From assembly GCA_051453625.1 (NCBI GenBank), contig JBOZIK010000001.1, forward strand, positions 192,733,861-192,771,922: a stretch of DNA of 38,062 bases. Direction: 5' to 3'. The notes below the pieces were generated by a model. The model saw only the letters and a program-made list of their open reading frames with translations. It made no database searches and was not told where the DNA came from. Source of the DNA: Welwitschia mirabilis (Eukaryota > Gnetophyta > Gnetopsida > Welwitschiales). The translations under genes were made by a program, and so were the position numbers. This document shows, piece after piece, positions 20,127-32,300 of this stretch; positions within the stretch are counted from its first letter, which is position 1; each line of letters opens with the position of its first letter.

Positions 20127-21469
20127 TGTTTGTGTTTTATAATGAACTAGATTTAACTAAGTTTATACTTATTATTGTTCTTTCCATCGGAATGACTACG
20201 GTAGGCTTTCAGAATTACACCTTCTTTTACGTAAATGCAAGTTACATTAAAAATAAATAGAAAAAGTAAGAGTTTAGAATTTGGTTTAAAACTTCATAAG
20301 AAAAGAGAAAAGTGAGAAAGCTCCAAGTGTTAGCCTGATTCATCCTTCAATAATTCCTCACTCGACCATATTCTGTACTATCTTGAAACAGACTTCAGAC
20401 TATCAAGTGTAATGGATTGGGTCATGGTAATATAATCTCATTCATCATATGAGTGTTGGTAAATTTGAAAGTCACTAATCCTTCATAGCTTAATAATAAA
20501 AATGGAAAGTATGTACTTAAAGTGCATAAATTCTATGAAATTGTTAAGAGCTAGATCAATTAACTATTCAAATTTACTCAGTTGATCAAATAAAACTTGA
20601 TAGTATGCTATTACTTAGGATGCCTAGTACAAATGAATTGAGACTAACAATCAAAAGAAAACAACTCCTTAGTATTGAATTAGAATAGACACATTACATC
20701 AAAGATGAAGGAAGCTGCAAAGATTTCTCAAGCTATCCTCAAAACCATGCTCACTCCCGAAAAAAGTGCTTAGAAGGCCATGGTAACTTGATACTTCAAT
20801 GTTCTACTTTTTACCGAAACAAAGAATATTAAAATAAAGGATTCAAGACTCTCTTATAGGTAATGATGGGGGTGGGGAATTACAAGCCTTTGGTTTGTAG
20901 CGTTAGGTGAGCACTTACATAACAATGGCATTAGGTAGGGCATTTTTTCATCTATTCATTAGCTAGAGATTCTTATAACATAACCAATACTTGGCTCATG
21001 GATGCTATTGCTACTACCAATTGCTATCATCACCATGTATCTCTATTATCATCCCACTTGGCAATGCTACATGTCTTGTTGCATGTCATTGTCATCACCT
21101 CCACGTGTCACCAAGAATGCTAGTTATTTTTGATGTGGAATTTGATCAAGTCCAAAACTACCTTTGAATTAACTTCTTATGATAAGTCAGGAATATAAGA
21201 ATGGAGGTGATTTATGCAAAACGACCAGTGGCAGTGGGTAACCTAAATGACATCATTGACATTTTGGCTTGAATACTCATCATCTTTTGCAAGATTCCTC
21301 AGAATATAATAATTAACCTAAAAATATCATAGACAAATGATAAGTCCATAATTAATGTAGAAAAATAATAAAAGACATTTTTCATGATAAAATTGATTAT
21401 ATTAATATTCTATATCAAAGTAAATTAGTCATTCAACTTGATTGAAATCTCAATTTTTACATGTTAACA
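20127..21469 (-). mobile_element. 3' LTR of element 1
   Basis: It starts TGTTTGTG and ends TGTTAACA on the + strand, keeping the TG...CA termini, and is preceded (on the minus strand) by the polypurine tract at 21473-21482. Confidence 0.88.
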
Positions 21470-21472
21470 CAT

Positions 21473-21482
21473 CCCTCCTTTT
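21473..21482 (-). promoter_or_regulatory. Polypurine tract of element 1
   Basis: The minus strand reads AAAAGGAGGG just before the TGTTAACA start of the 3' LTR. Confidence 0.7.
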
Positions 21483-22938
21483 GCTCATTGCTTAGCAAAA
21501 AGTTGATAATGACATGGTTAAACATGAAAAAATTATCTTAGTTGAAGTACTCAAGTGTGAAAATGATATAACTGTGAAAATTTCTATAACCAATTTTTTG
21601 TAATTAAGGCATCAAAATAAAAAATTTGGTGAAAACAATGTAAAAACCAGATGCCATCTCTTCTAAACAAAACTAAACTTTGTCCTCAAAGTTATAAGGT
21701 AGGAAGTATTAAAGTCATTTTGAGAACATAACCTTAGAAAGATTTTGATGAGTCCTTTTATTGCAAACCATGCAGAATGATGTGACTAAGCTTATAGAAG
21801 GGAAAACTAATTAATGTGAAATGACCAGTCAATCCATAAAAATGGTTAATGCTTTATGATTTATTTCTCATGAAATGGGGGTAAAGGGGAATTAGTGATG
21901 GAGATGGGAAGATGGATATATGTCAATGGACTTAACCATAAAACTAATGAATAAATAAGTAATCCTACCTAGGTTAATAACCCTTATTATATTTTTGTAA
22001 TTTTTAGAGAATCTCAAAATCAATTAAGCATAGTATAAATCAAGTAACTTATAAAAATTTAAGAAATTGCCACAAATCTGTATGAAAATTAAAAGACAAT
22101 CAAAACACAGAAGGCCTATGATTACCACCTTTTTTTCCCTTTATTTTCCTTTTTTATTGTGTGTATGTCCTTAGTTAAGCCTTTGAATCACATTGAGCAC
22201 CTAATGTTGTAACATTTTCTTCTAATAGAGTTAAGCATGTTGTTTTTATGAAAAAATCATTGCTGCATTACTAGCAAGCATCTATAGCCTTAATGCAATT
22301 GATTATATTGTAACTAGATCATTAGAGCTACATCAACAGTGAGCATCCATAGCCCTAATGCAATTAACTAAACCTATTTAAGTAATTAATGAGATGTGCA
22401 TTTGGAGAAGATATATATTATTTGTCTTTTGTTCATCTTTTCATATTCATTTTTTATGCACATTAGAGAGGTCATTGACTCATTAGTCTAATCAAGATAA
22501 ATCTTATCCCCATCAAAATCTTTAGACATAAGGAACATTTACAAAGGTAGATCCCATATTTTTAGGCATAATTTACTAAAATCCAAAGTCTTAATGAACA
22601 TGCTCTTAAGATTCACTCTCAATCATATCTCTTCCTTAAAAACCCATAAGTAAACTTAATTGAAACTGTAACTTAAGTGATAATGAGATTACTTTATCAA
22701 TAATTTTTATTAAGGGTCATTAATTGAGGTTTGTTAGTCTCAGAAATTCCTAAGTAAATGTATGAGGTGGATGGTTTTTGGACTTAATGAGATGGTTTGA
22801 AAATGGACCTGGTAACTAGTAAGATTTAAAAGGATGGTGACACGAGTGATAATGCTATGGAGTGTTTATGAGAAATTCATTTTTAAGCAAAATGTGTTCT
22901 TTTGTAGGATGACTTATTACAGAAGACTCAAAAGGATT
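21483..22938 (-). other. Element 1 region where pol would be expected
   Basis: About 1.5 kb between protease and polypurine tract. It contains TTTGAGGACAAAGTTTAG on the minus strand (about 21669-21686), a phrase I associate with the 3' untranslated part of Athila/Tat-like elements, and no recognisable RT, RNase H or integrase block. Confidence 0.5.
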
Positions 22939-23466
22939 TTAACTACTAGGTTTGGAGTCTAAGAAGTGAAATTTAAGTGATGATGTTGAATGGTAAATAT
23001 TTAGTTCATTAGGAGAATATTTAGAATCGCAAATTTCGTTAACCTGATTATCCTCTTCAGAATTGTCTAGTAATTTCATTGTGTTGAAAATATTTAAGTT
23101 CAAAGTTATGTTGGCAAATGATATTTTTATTTGACCAATCCGATAATTAATAAGGACATTAGATGTTACAAGGAAGGGTATTCCTAAAATGATTAGAATA
23201 GGATTGCATTTTGTCATGTCCATCTCTAAATTGATGAAGTCTACCAAGAAGTTGTAGTTATTAGCTTAGACTATCACATTTTCAACTATTCCTAATGATG
23301 ACTTCATGGAATTGTCAAATAATTACAATTGGATTTTGGTACGTTTAAAAGTGTTTAGGCTAAGTTCTTTATACACATAATGGAGTAGAATATTATCACT
23401 TACTCCTAAACCTAGCAAGGCTTGCCTAATGTTCTTATCTTCAATTGTGATGGCTATCGTTGGACC
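22939..23466 (-). pseudogene. Aspartic protease of element 1, catalytic Asp lost
   Basis: The minus strand reads ITIEDKNIRQALLGLGVSDN, YVYKELSLNTFKRTKIQL, SSLGIVENVIV, NYNFLVDFINLEMDM, PILIILGIPFLVTSNVLINY and TLNLNIFNTMK. These are the blocks of a plant Ty3 protease (LLDLGAS, VYKELGL, GIVENVLV, PVDFxVLDM, PIILGRPFL). The catalytic D-L-G reads G-L-G (codon at 23410-23412). One stop lies between the halves. The frame 22939-23247 runs past the domain. Confidence 0.78.
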
Positions 23467-24559
23467 AACAGGATCTTTATATTTGGGTGAAAACTAATTC
23501 CAGATGACTACACTAATTTGTTAGGCTAAGAAGGCTTTTTTGTTTATGTTCATGTGTCTCTTTGTTGTGCACATGTTCTTAAGGAATTTTGTGTATAAGA
23601 GCACCTTTTTAATCACTTCTAAAAGAGACATGTTGATGTTAACTTCATTAAAAATTTCTAAGGCCTTTAATTATTGCTTTTCTATGTTCTCTTTTTAAAA
23701 CACTGATAAAATAATAAATCCTCTTTATAAATGGGTAAGGGTTTTTTTTAAGTTCTTTACTATTTATTTATTCAAAGCTTGAAAAAAAGATAAAGGGAAA
23801 GAAGTTATGGATGATTTTGTGTTTTTTATCTTTTCCTTCCTTTTACCATTAAATTGCCTTTAATTAATTTCTTGATTAATTTCTGTGCCACTTTGAAGGT
23901 AAATAGTCTTGGTTGGTTCTAACTGGCTCGACCCTTCTTCTATAAACCTAACTGCCTTCGGATTTGGTTAAGAAATAGGGAGTTTTCCTAGATCTCTTTA
24001 GTCTATGGTAGAAAGGATCTAGGTTTGGGTTTATTAGAGTTATTGTACAATCTATTTAATGTTATTTAATAAGAAGAAATGTTTCTTAAAAATGGTTTCA
24101 TAATTACAATTGATTTAGACTTGAGTTTCCATGAATTTGCTTACTGATTCCTCAAAAGGGGTAGATGGAGACAGTTTCTAATTTTGAAAGGAAATGGATG
24201 GAAGAATGATAAAGGAAATGGGTTTCTTAGTTGATTAATTGGATTATATTTCTTTTAAGAAAAGTTGGGATGATTCCTCCACTTGAGGTAGTAGGTGTTT
24301 GAATAGGGTTATCTTTCTAATTTTTTCACTGGTGCCCTACCACATTTAGTTATTTGTTAACAGTGTTCTAAAATAAAGGGATGGAGGAACACTCAACTAT
24401 TTTATGGATATATATGTGGAAAATTAAGCATTCAAGTTTAGTGACTAAGGGTGAAGGTGAGGTTGATGTGGTTAGAGATTCCACTCATTGTGCTAATTCA
24501 CTTATCTTATTATTAACCTCAAATTTTTTAGGGATTTCAAATACACTTGTGGATCTAAT
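23467..24559 (-). other. Element 1, gag-protease spacer
   Basis: This stretch lies between the recognisable gag and protease domains on the minus strand. It is presumably the rest of gag (including any zinc knuckle), but no CxxC-type knuckle could be read. The + strand frame 24381-24566 is a shadow. Confidence 0.4.
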
Positions 24560-25190
24560 AAGATGATGAGATCTAAGTGGTTCAATAGGCTTTTAGTAGT
24601 TTTAGAGCTCTCAGCTATGCTTCAAGATATTGCCAAACTTTTGTCTAAGGGCATGTGAAGGAAATTTTTCCTACTTAGCATTTCTACCAATTGTCTATTA
24701 TTTATTGACAGTCGATTATAAAAGAAACTTATTTCCCTCCCTGGTTCAAATCCATGTTAGCAACATTTTTGTAATAAGTCTTTGAATCTCTCTAAATCTT
24801 AGGAGAATGTTTTGTGATCCTTTTACTGGTAGTTCATTATTTCCTTTCTCAAGGCATTCGTTTTATGATTAGGAAAAAAAAATTTGATATGAAGGCCTTA
24901 TTTAGGTTGGACCAAATTCTAATGGATAAGGAATTGAGGGAATAGAGCCATGATTTTGCCTTCTTCTTTAATAAAAATGGGAATAAGATAAATCTAAGGG
25001 TGTCTAATGTGTTCAAGTATTGAGGAACAGTTCATAAAATGCATTTGAATTTCTTAAGGTGTAGGTATGAATCCTTGAATTCTAGGCCATAGAAGTGAGG
25101 CAAAAGTTATATGGTAGGAGGCTTGAATTCCAACCTCTAGTTTATGGTTAGTTACACAATGCAAGAAGGTGTCCCTAAGCATTGTGATTG
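24560..25190 (-). pseudogene. gag of element 1
   Basis: Minus-strand blocks in order are RLEFKPPTI, LLPHFYGLEFKDSYLHLKKF, NTLDTLRFILFPFLLKKKAK, SWLYSLNSLSIRIWSNLNKA, then after a frameshift ERFKDLLQKCC, HGFEPGREISFFYNRLSI and NNRQLVEMLSRKNF. This matches the capsid region of plant Ty3 gag (the HL...F, LFPFSL...AKxWL, ERFKxLLxxCPHHG and FYxGL blocks). Stops and one frameshift inactivate it. The upstream tract to about 25560 is coding-like but too decayed to follow. Confidence 0.75.
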
Positions 25191-26230
25191 AAGGTAATCA
25201 TGAAGTGTTTATCTAAGTTAGTGGGTGTTGGTTGTAGTGGCTTGTCATTTGACCACCTCTTGGGTAAGATAATAGGTAGTTAAGTGATTGATTAGTTTTT
25301 GGACAGACGATGCTTCATTAAAGGGAAAATTGGAAGTTGAGTGGATCATTGGAATTTGTTATTATTGAGAAGAGAATGTTTGTTAATTGTTATTTGGGTC
25401 ATCTTGGGAGGTTGAGGCTTATTCCCTTTGGGAATCATTATGGTGTTGGTTCTACCGTGTACTTTTTGAATCAGTAAAAGAGTTCATATTGTTCAAATGA
25501 TTCCTCATTAATATTCTAGATTCATCATGGATCCAAGGCATTCAAAAACAAGATCAGATAAGTTTCAAATAGGTCTTAGGAAATTTTTCATAGAGCTTAT
25601 AAGATAGAAGCATTTCTAGGTTTTATTAGAGGTTTCTGTAAATTTTTGGGGTCTTTTGAGTAAGAATGTCTATGGCACTAGTAAGGGAAGGTAGCGGCAT
25701 CAGTCTAGTTGTAAGTTATAGTTTCAAAAAATTCACAGTGGCTCATACAGTACTTATGAAGTAAAGAACATATCCTGGTTGCCAAAAAAAAAAAAAGAAA
25801 AAAAATGAAAAACATGAGCGCACACAAACCTCATCTTAATGAACTTGTAATTTTTTATAAAATTTTTAACACAGTGAACCCACAACACAAAAAATTAAAA
25901 ACCAAATTATAAAAATGCAGCACGTAAAGAAAGCACACAACAAAAGTTAAATTTTTAATTTTATTACTTGTTGCAACCTACAAACACATTGCTAGACTTA
26001 CACACAAAAGAAATTAGAGTAAAACAAAATCAAACTTAAAATTGAACCACTTCAAGTATTACTAGAATGACCAGTATTAATCACTGGAAAACACAAAAAG
26101 AAAGAAAAGATATGACCAGTTTGAGTATCACTGGAGTGGTTTAGTACCCACCACTAGAAAAACAAAAACTATCTAAACTGGTTACAAGAACAAAAAGTAG
26201 GTACTCTTCTATGTAGCTATCATTCTATTA
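25191..26230 (-). other. Element 1 leader and start of gag
   Basis: Between the primer site and recognisable gag. It includes an A-rich stretch at 25783-25815 and a decayed coding-like tract near 25300-25560. No confident start codon. Confidence 0.4.
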
Positions 26231-26248
26231 TTCCTAAAAATAGTGCCA
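26231..26248 (-). promoter_or_regulatory. Primer binding site of element 1
   Basis: On the minus strand, five bases after the LTR end, TGGCACTATTTTTAGGAA can be read as a transition-decayed form of the Asp-tRNA type site (TGGCGCCGTTGCCGGGG) used by many Athila/Tat elements. The position is right; the sequence match is modest. Confidence 0.4.
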
Positions 26249-26253
26249 AAATC

Positions 26254-27607
26254 TATTTGTTTCCTATAATGAAGTATATTTAACTAGGTAAGAACCTAGA
26301 ATTGTTCTTTCCATAGGAATGATTAAGATAGGCTAAATAGAAATTGCATAAACCCTTGCTTAAATCCAAGTCAAAATAAAAAGAAATAAAAAAAGAAAGA
26401 GTTTAGAATTTGGTTTGAAACTTCATAGGAAAAGAGGAAATCAAGCAAGCTCCAAGTATTAGCTCCATTCATCCTTCAGCAATTCCTCACTTGACCCTAT
26501 GCTACACTATCCTGAAACAAGCTTCAAACCATCAAGTGTAATGGTTCGAGTCATTATGACACAATATCCTTTATCATACGAATCCTAATGAATTTGAAAC
26601 TTACTAATCCTTCACAGCATAGTAATAAAAATGGAAAGTGTAAACTTAAAGTGCATAAGATCCATAAAATTACTCAAAGTTAAACTAATTAACTATTCGA
26701 ATTCACTCAATTAACCAAATAAAACTTGATAGTATGTTGTTACTTAAGCATGCCTAGTACAAAACGAATTTAGACTAAAAATCAAAAGAAAATAACTCTT
26801 TAGTATTGCATAAAAAATAGGCACATTACATTAAAGATGAGGGAAGCTGAAAGGATTCCTCAAGCTATTCTCAAAAGCATGCTCACTCCCCAAAGAAGTG
26901 CTTAGAAGGTCATCATGACTTGACATTCTAAAATTCCATTCTTTGCCAAAACGAAGGATATTATAATCAAGGACTTAAGGCCCTTTTATAGGTAAGGATG
27001 GGGGTGAAAGTGGTTACAAGCCTTTATCTTATAGTCTTAGATAAGCTATTATATAATGATGGCATTAGGAATGACATTTTATCATCTATTCATTAAGCAG
27101 AAAATATTATGACATGATTAACACTTGGCTCATGGACGTTGCTACTACTGCTAATAACTATCATCACCATGTGTCTCCACCATCATCCTATTTGGCAATG
27201 CCACTTGTCTTGTTGTGTTTCATCATCATTACTACTATGTGTTGCCGAAAATGCTAGTTATTTGTTATGTGAAATTCGATCAAGCTCATAATTGCATTTG
27301 AATTAATTTCTCATGATAGGTCAGAAACATGAGAATGGAGGTGGTTCATGCAAAAAAAACTAATGGTGCTAAGTAACTTGCACAATGGCACTAGTGTTTT
27401 AGCTTGAATACTCATCATCTTTTGCAAAGTCCCTCAGAATATAATAATTAGTCTAAAAATGTCAGAGGCAAATGATAAGTGCATAATTAGCATAGAAAAA
27501 AATGATAGAAGATATGTTTTTATGATAACATCGATTATATTAATGTCTTTCATTAAGATAAATTGATTATTTAACTTGATTGAAATATTAATTTTTACAT
27601 GTTAATA
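26254..27607 (-). mobile_element. 5' LTR of element 1
   Basis: It aligns with 20127-21469 along its full length, including the blocks TTGTTCTTTCCAT, GAGTTTAGAATTTGGTTT, ATCAAGTGTAATGG and CATCATCTTTTGCAA. The ends read TA...TA where the other copy has TG...CA, consistent with single transitions at each terminus. Confidence 0.88.
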
Positions 27608-28900
27608 CTAAAAAAACTAGGAGAAGAAGGTTGGAACATTTTCATGATTTGTATGAAGGTAATGGAGTGGAATCCTCGGTCACATCCTCTTCATGCTCAC
27701 ACTTAGCTTTTAATGAATTGAAAAAGATGAAAAACATCTTGCAAATCAATGAATCTATCATGGGTTTTTAGCATAGAAAAATTCACTAGAGGACCCTAAA
27801 TACTTGCCTCTAAGTGGGTTCTACAAAAAAATGTTGAAGACAATGGAAACTCTTATTCATGGGCTTTCACATTGCAAGTTTTTAGCAAATGAAACATGTA
27901 TTGGACCTTATCCTGTTAGAAATATGTTACTTATGATTTTTTTGACTAATGGCATGAACATTTGGTGGCATGTACTTTTCTTCTATGGATAATCAAGGGC
28001 AAGAAGAAAGTGGGGGTCATGAAGATGCTGCAAAATGGCCCGTTTTTGCTTTCCTTCATCTTTCCATGATTTAAGGCAATGAGATCTCATCCGTTTTGAG
28101 GTTTTCGTAGTGGTATGAAGAAAAGAAGAATGCAGTAAAAAAGTAGACAGATGTTTGTGCTTTCTAAGTTATCACTTTTGCATACTCCAATTAAATATGT
28201 CTTGATTGCAATAGAAATCATTTCCTGGAAGAGCAGGAACGAGGGAGACGAGCAGGAGAAGAGTGGGTGAAGCAAGCACGGAGGCTTTTCACAGAAAGAA
28301 ATCGATCCATGTGGTCATGGATAAATAGAAGAAAGCAATAGAGGCCAAAAGGCAAAGAATGTAACTTATCCATTGGCCTGCAACTACAATCTAAGTGGTT
28401 CCTTTAGTCACATTAGATTTTGTCAGAGCAACTATTTTATGCTTCCTTAGCTTTAGTTGTGATGAAAGAACAATGTGTAGGCCTTCTGGTTCAGCTTTCC
28501 ACTTGTAAGCCTTTACTTTGATTATTGAATCCAGAAAGAGAATGATGATAAAATTGGAAAAAAATGCTAAAGGCAAAGAGATATTTTCATTTTGTGGATT
28601 CAAGGAGAGTTTACTATAGATAATACAATCATAGATGCATTTGTGTAATCACTTAATGAAAGTGATGGAAGAGTGTAGGATGTAGCCTTGGCTTGTATTC
28701 AAGAAAGGAGAATGCTTTGATTGCCTCTTCTCCAAATGTAGCATTATTATTTTATTGTGAATGTTGTGCTCTTACTTCATCATGTAGCTTCTTTCAAAGC
28801 TTCGAAATGTTTCTTCACCTCTCCACGTGTGGTTTTTTAGTTTTTGAACTCCAATAATGCAATGAATGTGTGAATGCGAATGTAGTAGGATCGGTGGGAA

Positions 28901-29137
28901 ACACTACCAAACATCTGGCATATTTACTACTCATTCACACAAAAGACACACAATCCACAAAGACTCACCTTCTGCAATAGGTATTGATGCATGGAGTTGT
29001 TCAGTTCTCGATAGAATAACACTATCAAATGTTTGACATGTTTATCTGCTCATTCATACAAAAGACGCACAATCCACAAAGACTCGCCTTCTGTAAGAGG
29101 TCTTGATGCATGGAGTTGTTTAGTTCTCAATAGAATA
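28901..29137 (+). repeat. 118-bp tandem duplication private to the 5' LTR of element 2
   Basis: ACACTACCAAACATCTGGCA (28901) and ACACTATCAAATGTTTGACA (29019) begin two similar units that both end in GATGCATGGAGTTGTT(C/T)AGTTCTC and an ATAGAATAA tail. The corresponding stretch of the 3' LTR (about 36857-36977) has one unit. Confidence 0.8.
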
Positions 29138-29608
29138 AATACAAAAAGAATTTTCTTAATTTCATCGTGGAAACATTAGTGGGAGTAGGAGGATAAATTT
29201 TGATGGAGGGCAAATTTAGAATCATAGATAACGTACTAGTAGTTATTAACAATACAACCACCACCTCATTCAACAAGAGATATGATATAACACCAATATG
29301 GATGTGGATAAGGCTAATCTATTGTGTAGTAGAGGGAAGTGTATGGAGGGAAATTTACTTTACTTAAATGAATGCATCATTTTGAGTTCTTAGAGGTAAC
29401 ATGTGGAGTTTCCAATCAGTCAATCAATGCTCTCTTTAAAGTGAGTGGTTCATAAAAGGCTTTCCACATGTAACATGTAATGGAGAAATGAAGTTTTGTC
29501 AGTGATGTATATGCCAATATCATTGCCATTGATGGCCTTGATGAGATGACTGATATAGATGTAGAATACAAGAATTTCAAAACACTTATAAAAAGGATTA
29601 TTATCATA

Positions 29609-29700
29609 AGAGAAGAAGATTAAAAACTAAAATAGTTGAATAAGCTATTGCAAAAGAGAAGAAGATTAAAAACTGAAACAGTTGAATAAGCCATTGCAAA
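29609..29700 (+). repeat. 46-bp tandem duplication private to the 5' LTR of element 2
   Basis: AGAGAAGAAGATTAAAAACT occurs at 29609 and 29655, and both continue GTTGAATAAGC(T/C)ATTGCAAAAG. The 3' LTR has a single copy at about 37481-37525. Confidence 0.85.
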
Positions 29701-29933
29701 AGTAGAGAGATGAAATTTTTACATAAGGAGCACTTGTTAACTTGCATAGATGTATGGAATCTTTTGTCAAGGAAAAATAAGCATTAATGTTTTTACAACC
29801 ACTCGTCTTAACACTTGTGAGTATGACCTCTGACAAGGAAAAGAAGTACTCTAGACCAACGAGCTAAGATGAGTTCTTTTATATCCTTTTCGACATGAAA
29901 GACTTTCACATGGTGTAGATATATGTGTGCATG

Positions 29934-29953
29934 TTTGTGTGTGTGTGTGTGTA
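29934..29953 (+). repeat. (GT)n microsatellite in the 5' LTR of element 2
   Basis: A dinucleotide run just before TAGGAGTGAC. The 3' LTR has an AC run at the equivalent place. Confidence 0.9.
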
Positions 29954-31829
29954 GGAGTGACATTATGATAAGGATGTCTCAAATTCTTTTCTCATTACTA
30001 ATATAGAACAAGAATATTTTTCAAATACCCAAACCTAAGTCTTTCTCTTTTTGCTCTATCCAATTTTAGCCACTTTAAGTGCTTTTATGTAAATCATGTA
30101 TTACCTCAAGTTCCTCATAGCTTTGTTATTCGTGGTCTCTTGCTTGTGCATGTTACATTACTCTCATAAACATAGTCCATGACCTTATTTATTTCATGTC
30201 CAAATTTTTAAAGCTCTACAAATTTAGCCAAAATAATTAAATAAATACTAAATAAAAATATTTTTATCTAATGGGAACTATTAAGTTGATTTAATTGCTC
30301 GATTATTTATTTGTTCTTTATTTATTAGCATATTATTATTATTTGATATGTAATTCTTTACTTCATGAAAACTTATTGTGTTGTAATTATTATTTTTAAT
30401 GCTTTCTTTTCTTGTAATTGCTATAATTAATAATACTATTTTTTAATCTTTTCTTGCTTATTTAATGATATTGTTTTAATGGCTAAATTAGTAGTTATAT
30501 AAATATTATTTTATTTCCTTTTGTAACCATTGCATTTAAAGTTCCATGATTAGTAGATTTCCTTATTTTAATGCATATCAAATATTCTTGTAACATCTAT
30601 AATTATTAAGATGCATTATGTTGGCTTATTTTAATATTTTATCTTAGTAGTCCATGATAAAGTAACACCTGTAATTATGATGTTGCATTTTCTTTTATTA
30701 GTGGTTAACATCTACTCATTATGAAAATTGGTTTTTTTTCAAGCATTATTTATTTATTTATTATTATAAGTGGACATGAACCCAATGAACAAGCAAAGTA
30801 ATGATTTGGGATTTAGGGAATCATGACCATTTTTTAAGAAGAGTCATGGCTTGTATGTGTTCATTAAAATTCTCAATATCTTTTGAATTCCTTCTTCTCA
30901 TTATAAATGGAACTTCCTTTCCTTTAGTCTTGTTATGTGGAATATCTTAACTTGGATTTTGGTGACCTTGTATGTTGGAGCTTTGCAAAGTTTGAAGTCT
31001 TTAAAAGCTTGGAATCTTTGGAGCTTGGGCATAGCAATCTTGAAGCTTGAAAAACTTCACATTAAATCATTGGTATGGTCTTAGGATATTATTTTTATTA
31101 CTTATATGGTCCTATGTATTTCTTGAATCTTCTATGGTCTAGATTTCATTTCTTGTAGATCTCATATGACCCTTATGATTTTCTTGTATCTTTTATATGG
31201 TTCTAATGTTACTTTCATTTTAAGTATGATTCCATTATCTTTTTTATGTTCTAGGATTTTCCTTAAATACTTGTAGAATTCTATGTTTTCTTACAAATGT
31301 TTTCTTGCATACTTTGCAAAGATATATTAAATTATTTTTTTTCCTACTTTGATAATCTAGTGCTCCTCTTAAATAAGATCTATATTCACCCTTTTATTAC
31401 ATAACAGGTAATGCTTGTTAATGTTATTTCTCATTTGAATGGTTTGGGCTGCATCTTCTTGCATATCTCATATGGTTTGGCTGTCTTTTTCTGGGATCCT
31501 CTTGTATATTTTCATTTGTTTCAATTTCTTTCCTTGTGTATCTTATTTATGCTTAAAACTTATTCTTGTGTTATTTATATTCTTGAAAGTTTGTATAAAT
31601 CTTGTTTTCTTGTAAGATTAAAAAATGCTATTTTGTTTGAAAATGAATATACTTAAGACTTAAGAAGTTAAGATCCTGAACATAAATCTTGCCTCTTGTT
31701 GATAAAACATGTTTTTTTATAATTTGAAAACCTTATTTATGTATATGAAACTCCACAGACCATCAAATGAGTCAGTGGAATAATAAAATAAAACATAATA
31801 ATTTTATCAAATAGAACCACAGATCGCCA

Positions 31830-32300
31830 GATAGATTAGAGATGCATCCACTAGAGACACGACACATAGAAGAATAGGCCCAGACCATGGGTATTTACAT
31901 ACATACATACATATATTGTAACCTACGTAACCCCATATAGTCTAGTTGTTCACAGTTGGCAGTTGGCAGTTGCAGTAAACAGTAGTGAGAAACATTAGGG
32001 GTAAACCCAGCACAGGGGAATAGAGACACCATGAGGGATTTAAGGGGAACGACGCGGGACCCCTAGTGGAGAATGACCAGTTATCCCAGTTACCCCGAGC
32101 TACATGACCCAACATACCAACTAATTACCATTTGAGCTACATCGACCAGTATGAGGCGCATACTAAGATGCACAGACATGCTCTCCCAACCCCACACCGT
32201 TATACGCTGCATAGACCAGGTATAGTTGGTAATGCCTCAGACTAGCCCACCGAACTACCCGCTTTAACGCCGCCCACCCAGGTATCCCCACCTCTGTATA
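31830..32300. other. CpG-rich, GC-rich island in the element 2 LTR region
   Basis: The stretch is visibly richer in G+C than everything around it, and contains CpGs such as in GACACGACAC, GAACGACGCGGGACC, CCACCGAACTACCCGC and TTAACGCCGCCC, while neighbouring segments have almost none. No open frame or RNA gene was recognised. It includes a short tandem of GTTGGCA at 31954-31972 and a (CATA)n run at about 31898-31912. Confidence 0.7.

Larger units (their letters stand above)
20127..27607 (-). mobile_element. Element 1, gag-protease LTR retrotransposon nested in element 2
   Basis: Two direct repeats of 1343 bp (20127-21469) and 1354 bp (26254-27607) bound 4.8 kb of internal sequence. On the minus strand the order is 5' LTR, primer binding site, gag, protease, a long stretch without recognisable coding sequence, polypurine tract and 3' LTR. 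Flanking 5-mers CTTAA (20122-20126) and CTAAA (27608-27612) look like a target duplication with one change, and the paralogous empty site in the 3' LTR of element 2 agrees. No RT, RNase H or integrase was found, so the element is non-autonomous or internally deleted. The gag and protease resemble the non-chromovirus (Athila/Tat-like) branch of Ty3 elements. LTRs differ at about one base in five or six by eye, so it is old. Confidence 0.85.

Noticed and set aside
17237-27607. A single element with gag/protease at 22.9-25.2 kb and RT/integrase at 17.4-19.9 kb
   Set aside because: All are on the minus strand and in a plausible order, but a complete LTR, polypurine tract and the start of element 2 lie between them, so they belong to different elements.
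20048-30157. 5' LTR of element 2 ending at 30157 with TGTTACA
   Set aside because: The inverted match to TGTAACA is attractive, but no primer site follows and the 3' copy reads differently at that point; the end at 32525 in front of a primer site is preferred, though not proven.
31411-31656. Possible small membrane protein
   Set aside because: The aliphatic/aromatic residues follow from T-rich DNA; it lies within the LTR region of element 2 and has no recognisable family.
31830-32300. Organellar DNA insertion or rRNA/tRNA cluster
   Set aside because: The GC-rich stretch was tempting, but I could recognise no chloroplast or mitochondrial gene, no tRNA fold and no rRNA block, and it sits inside an LTR-like context.
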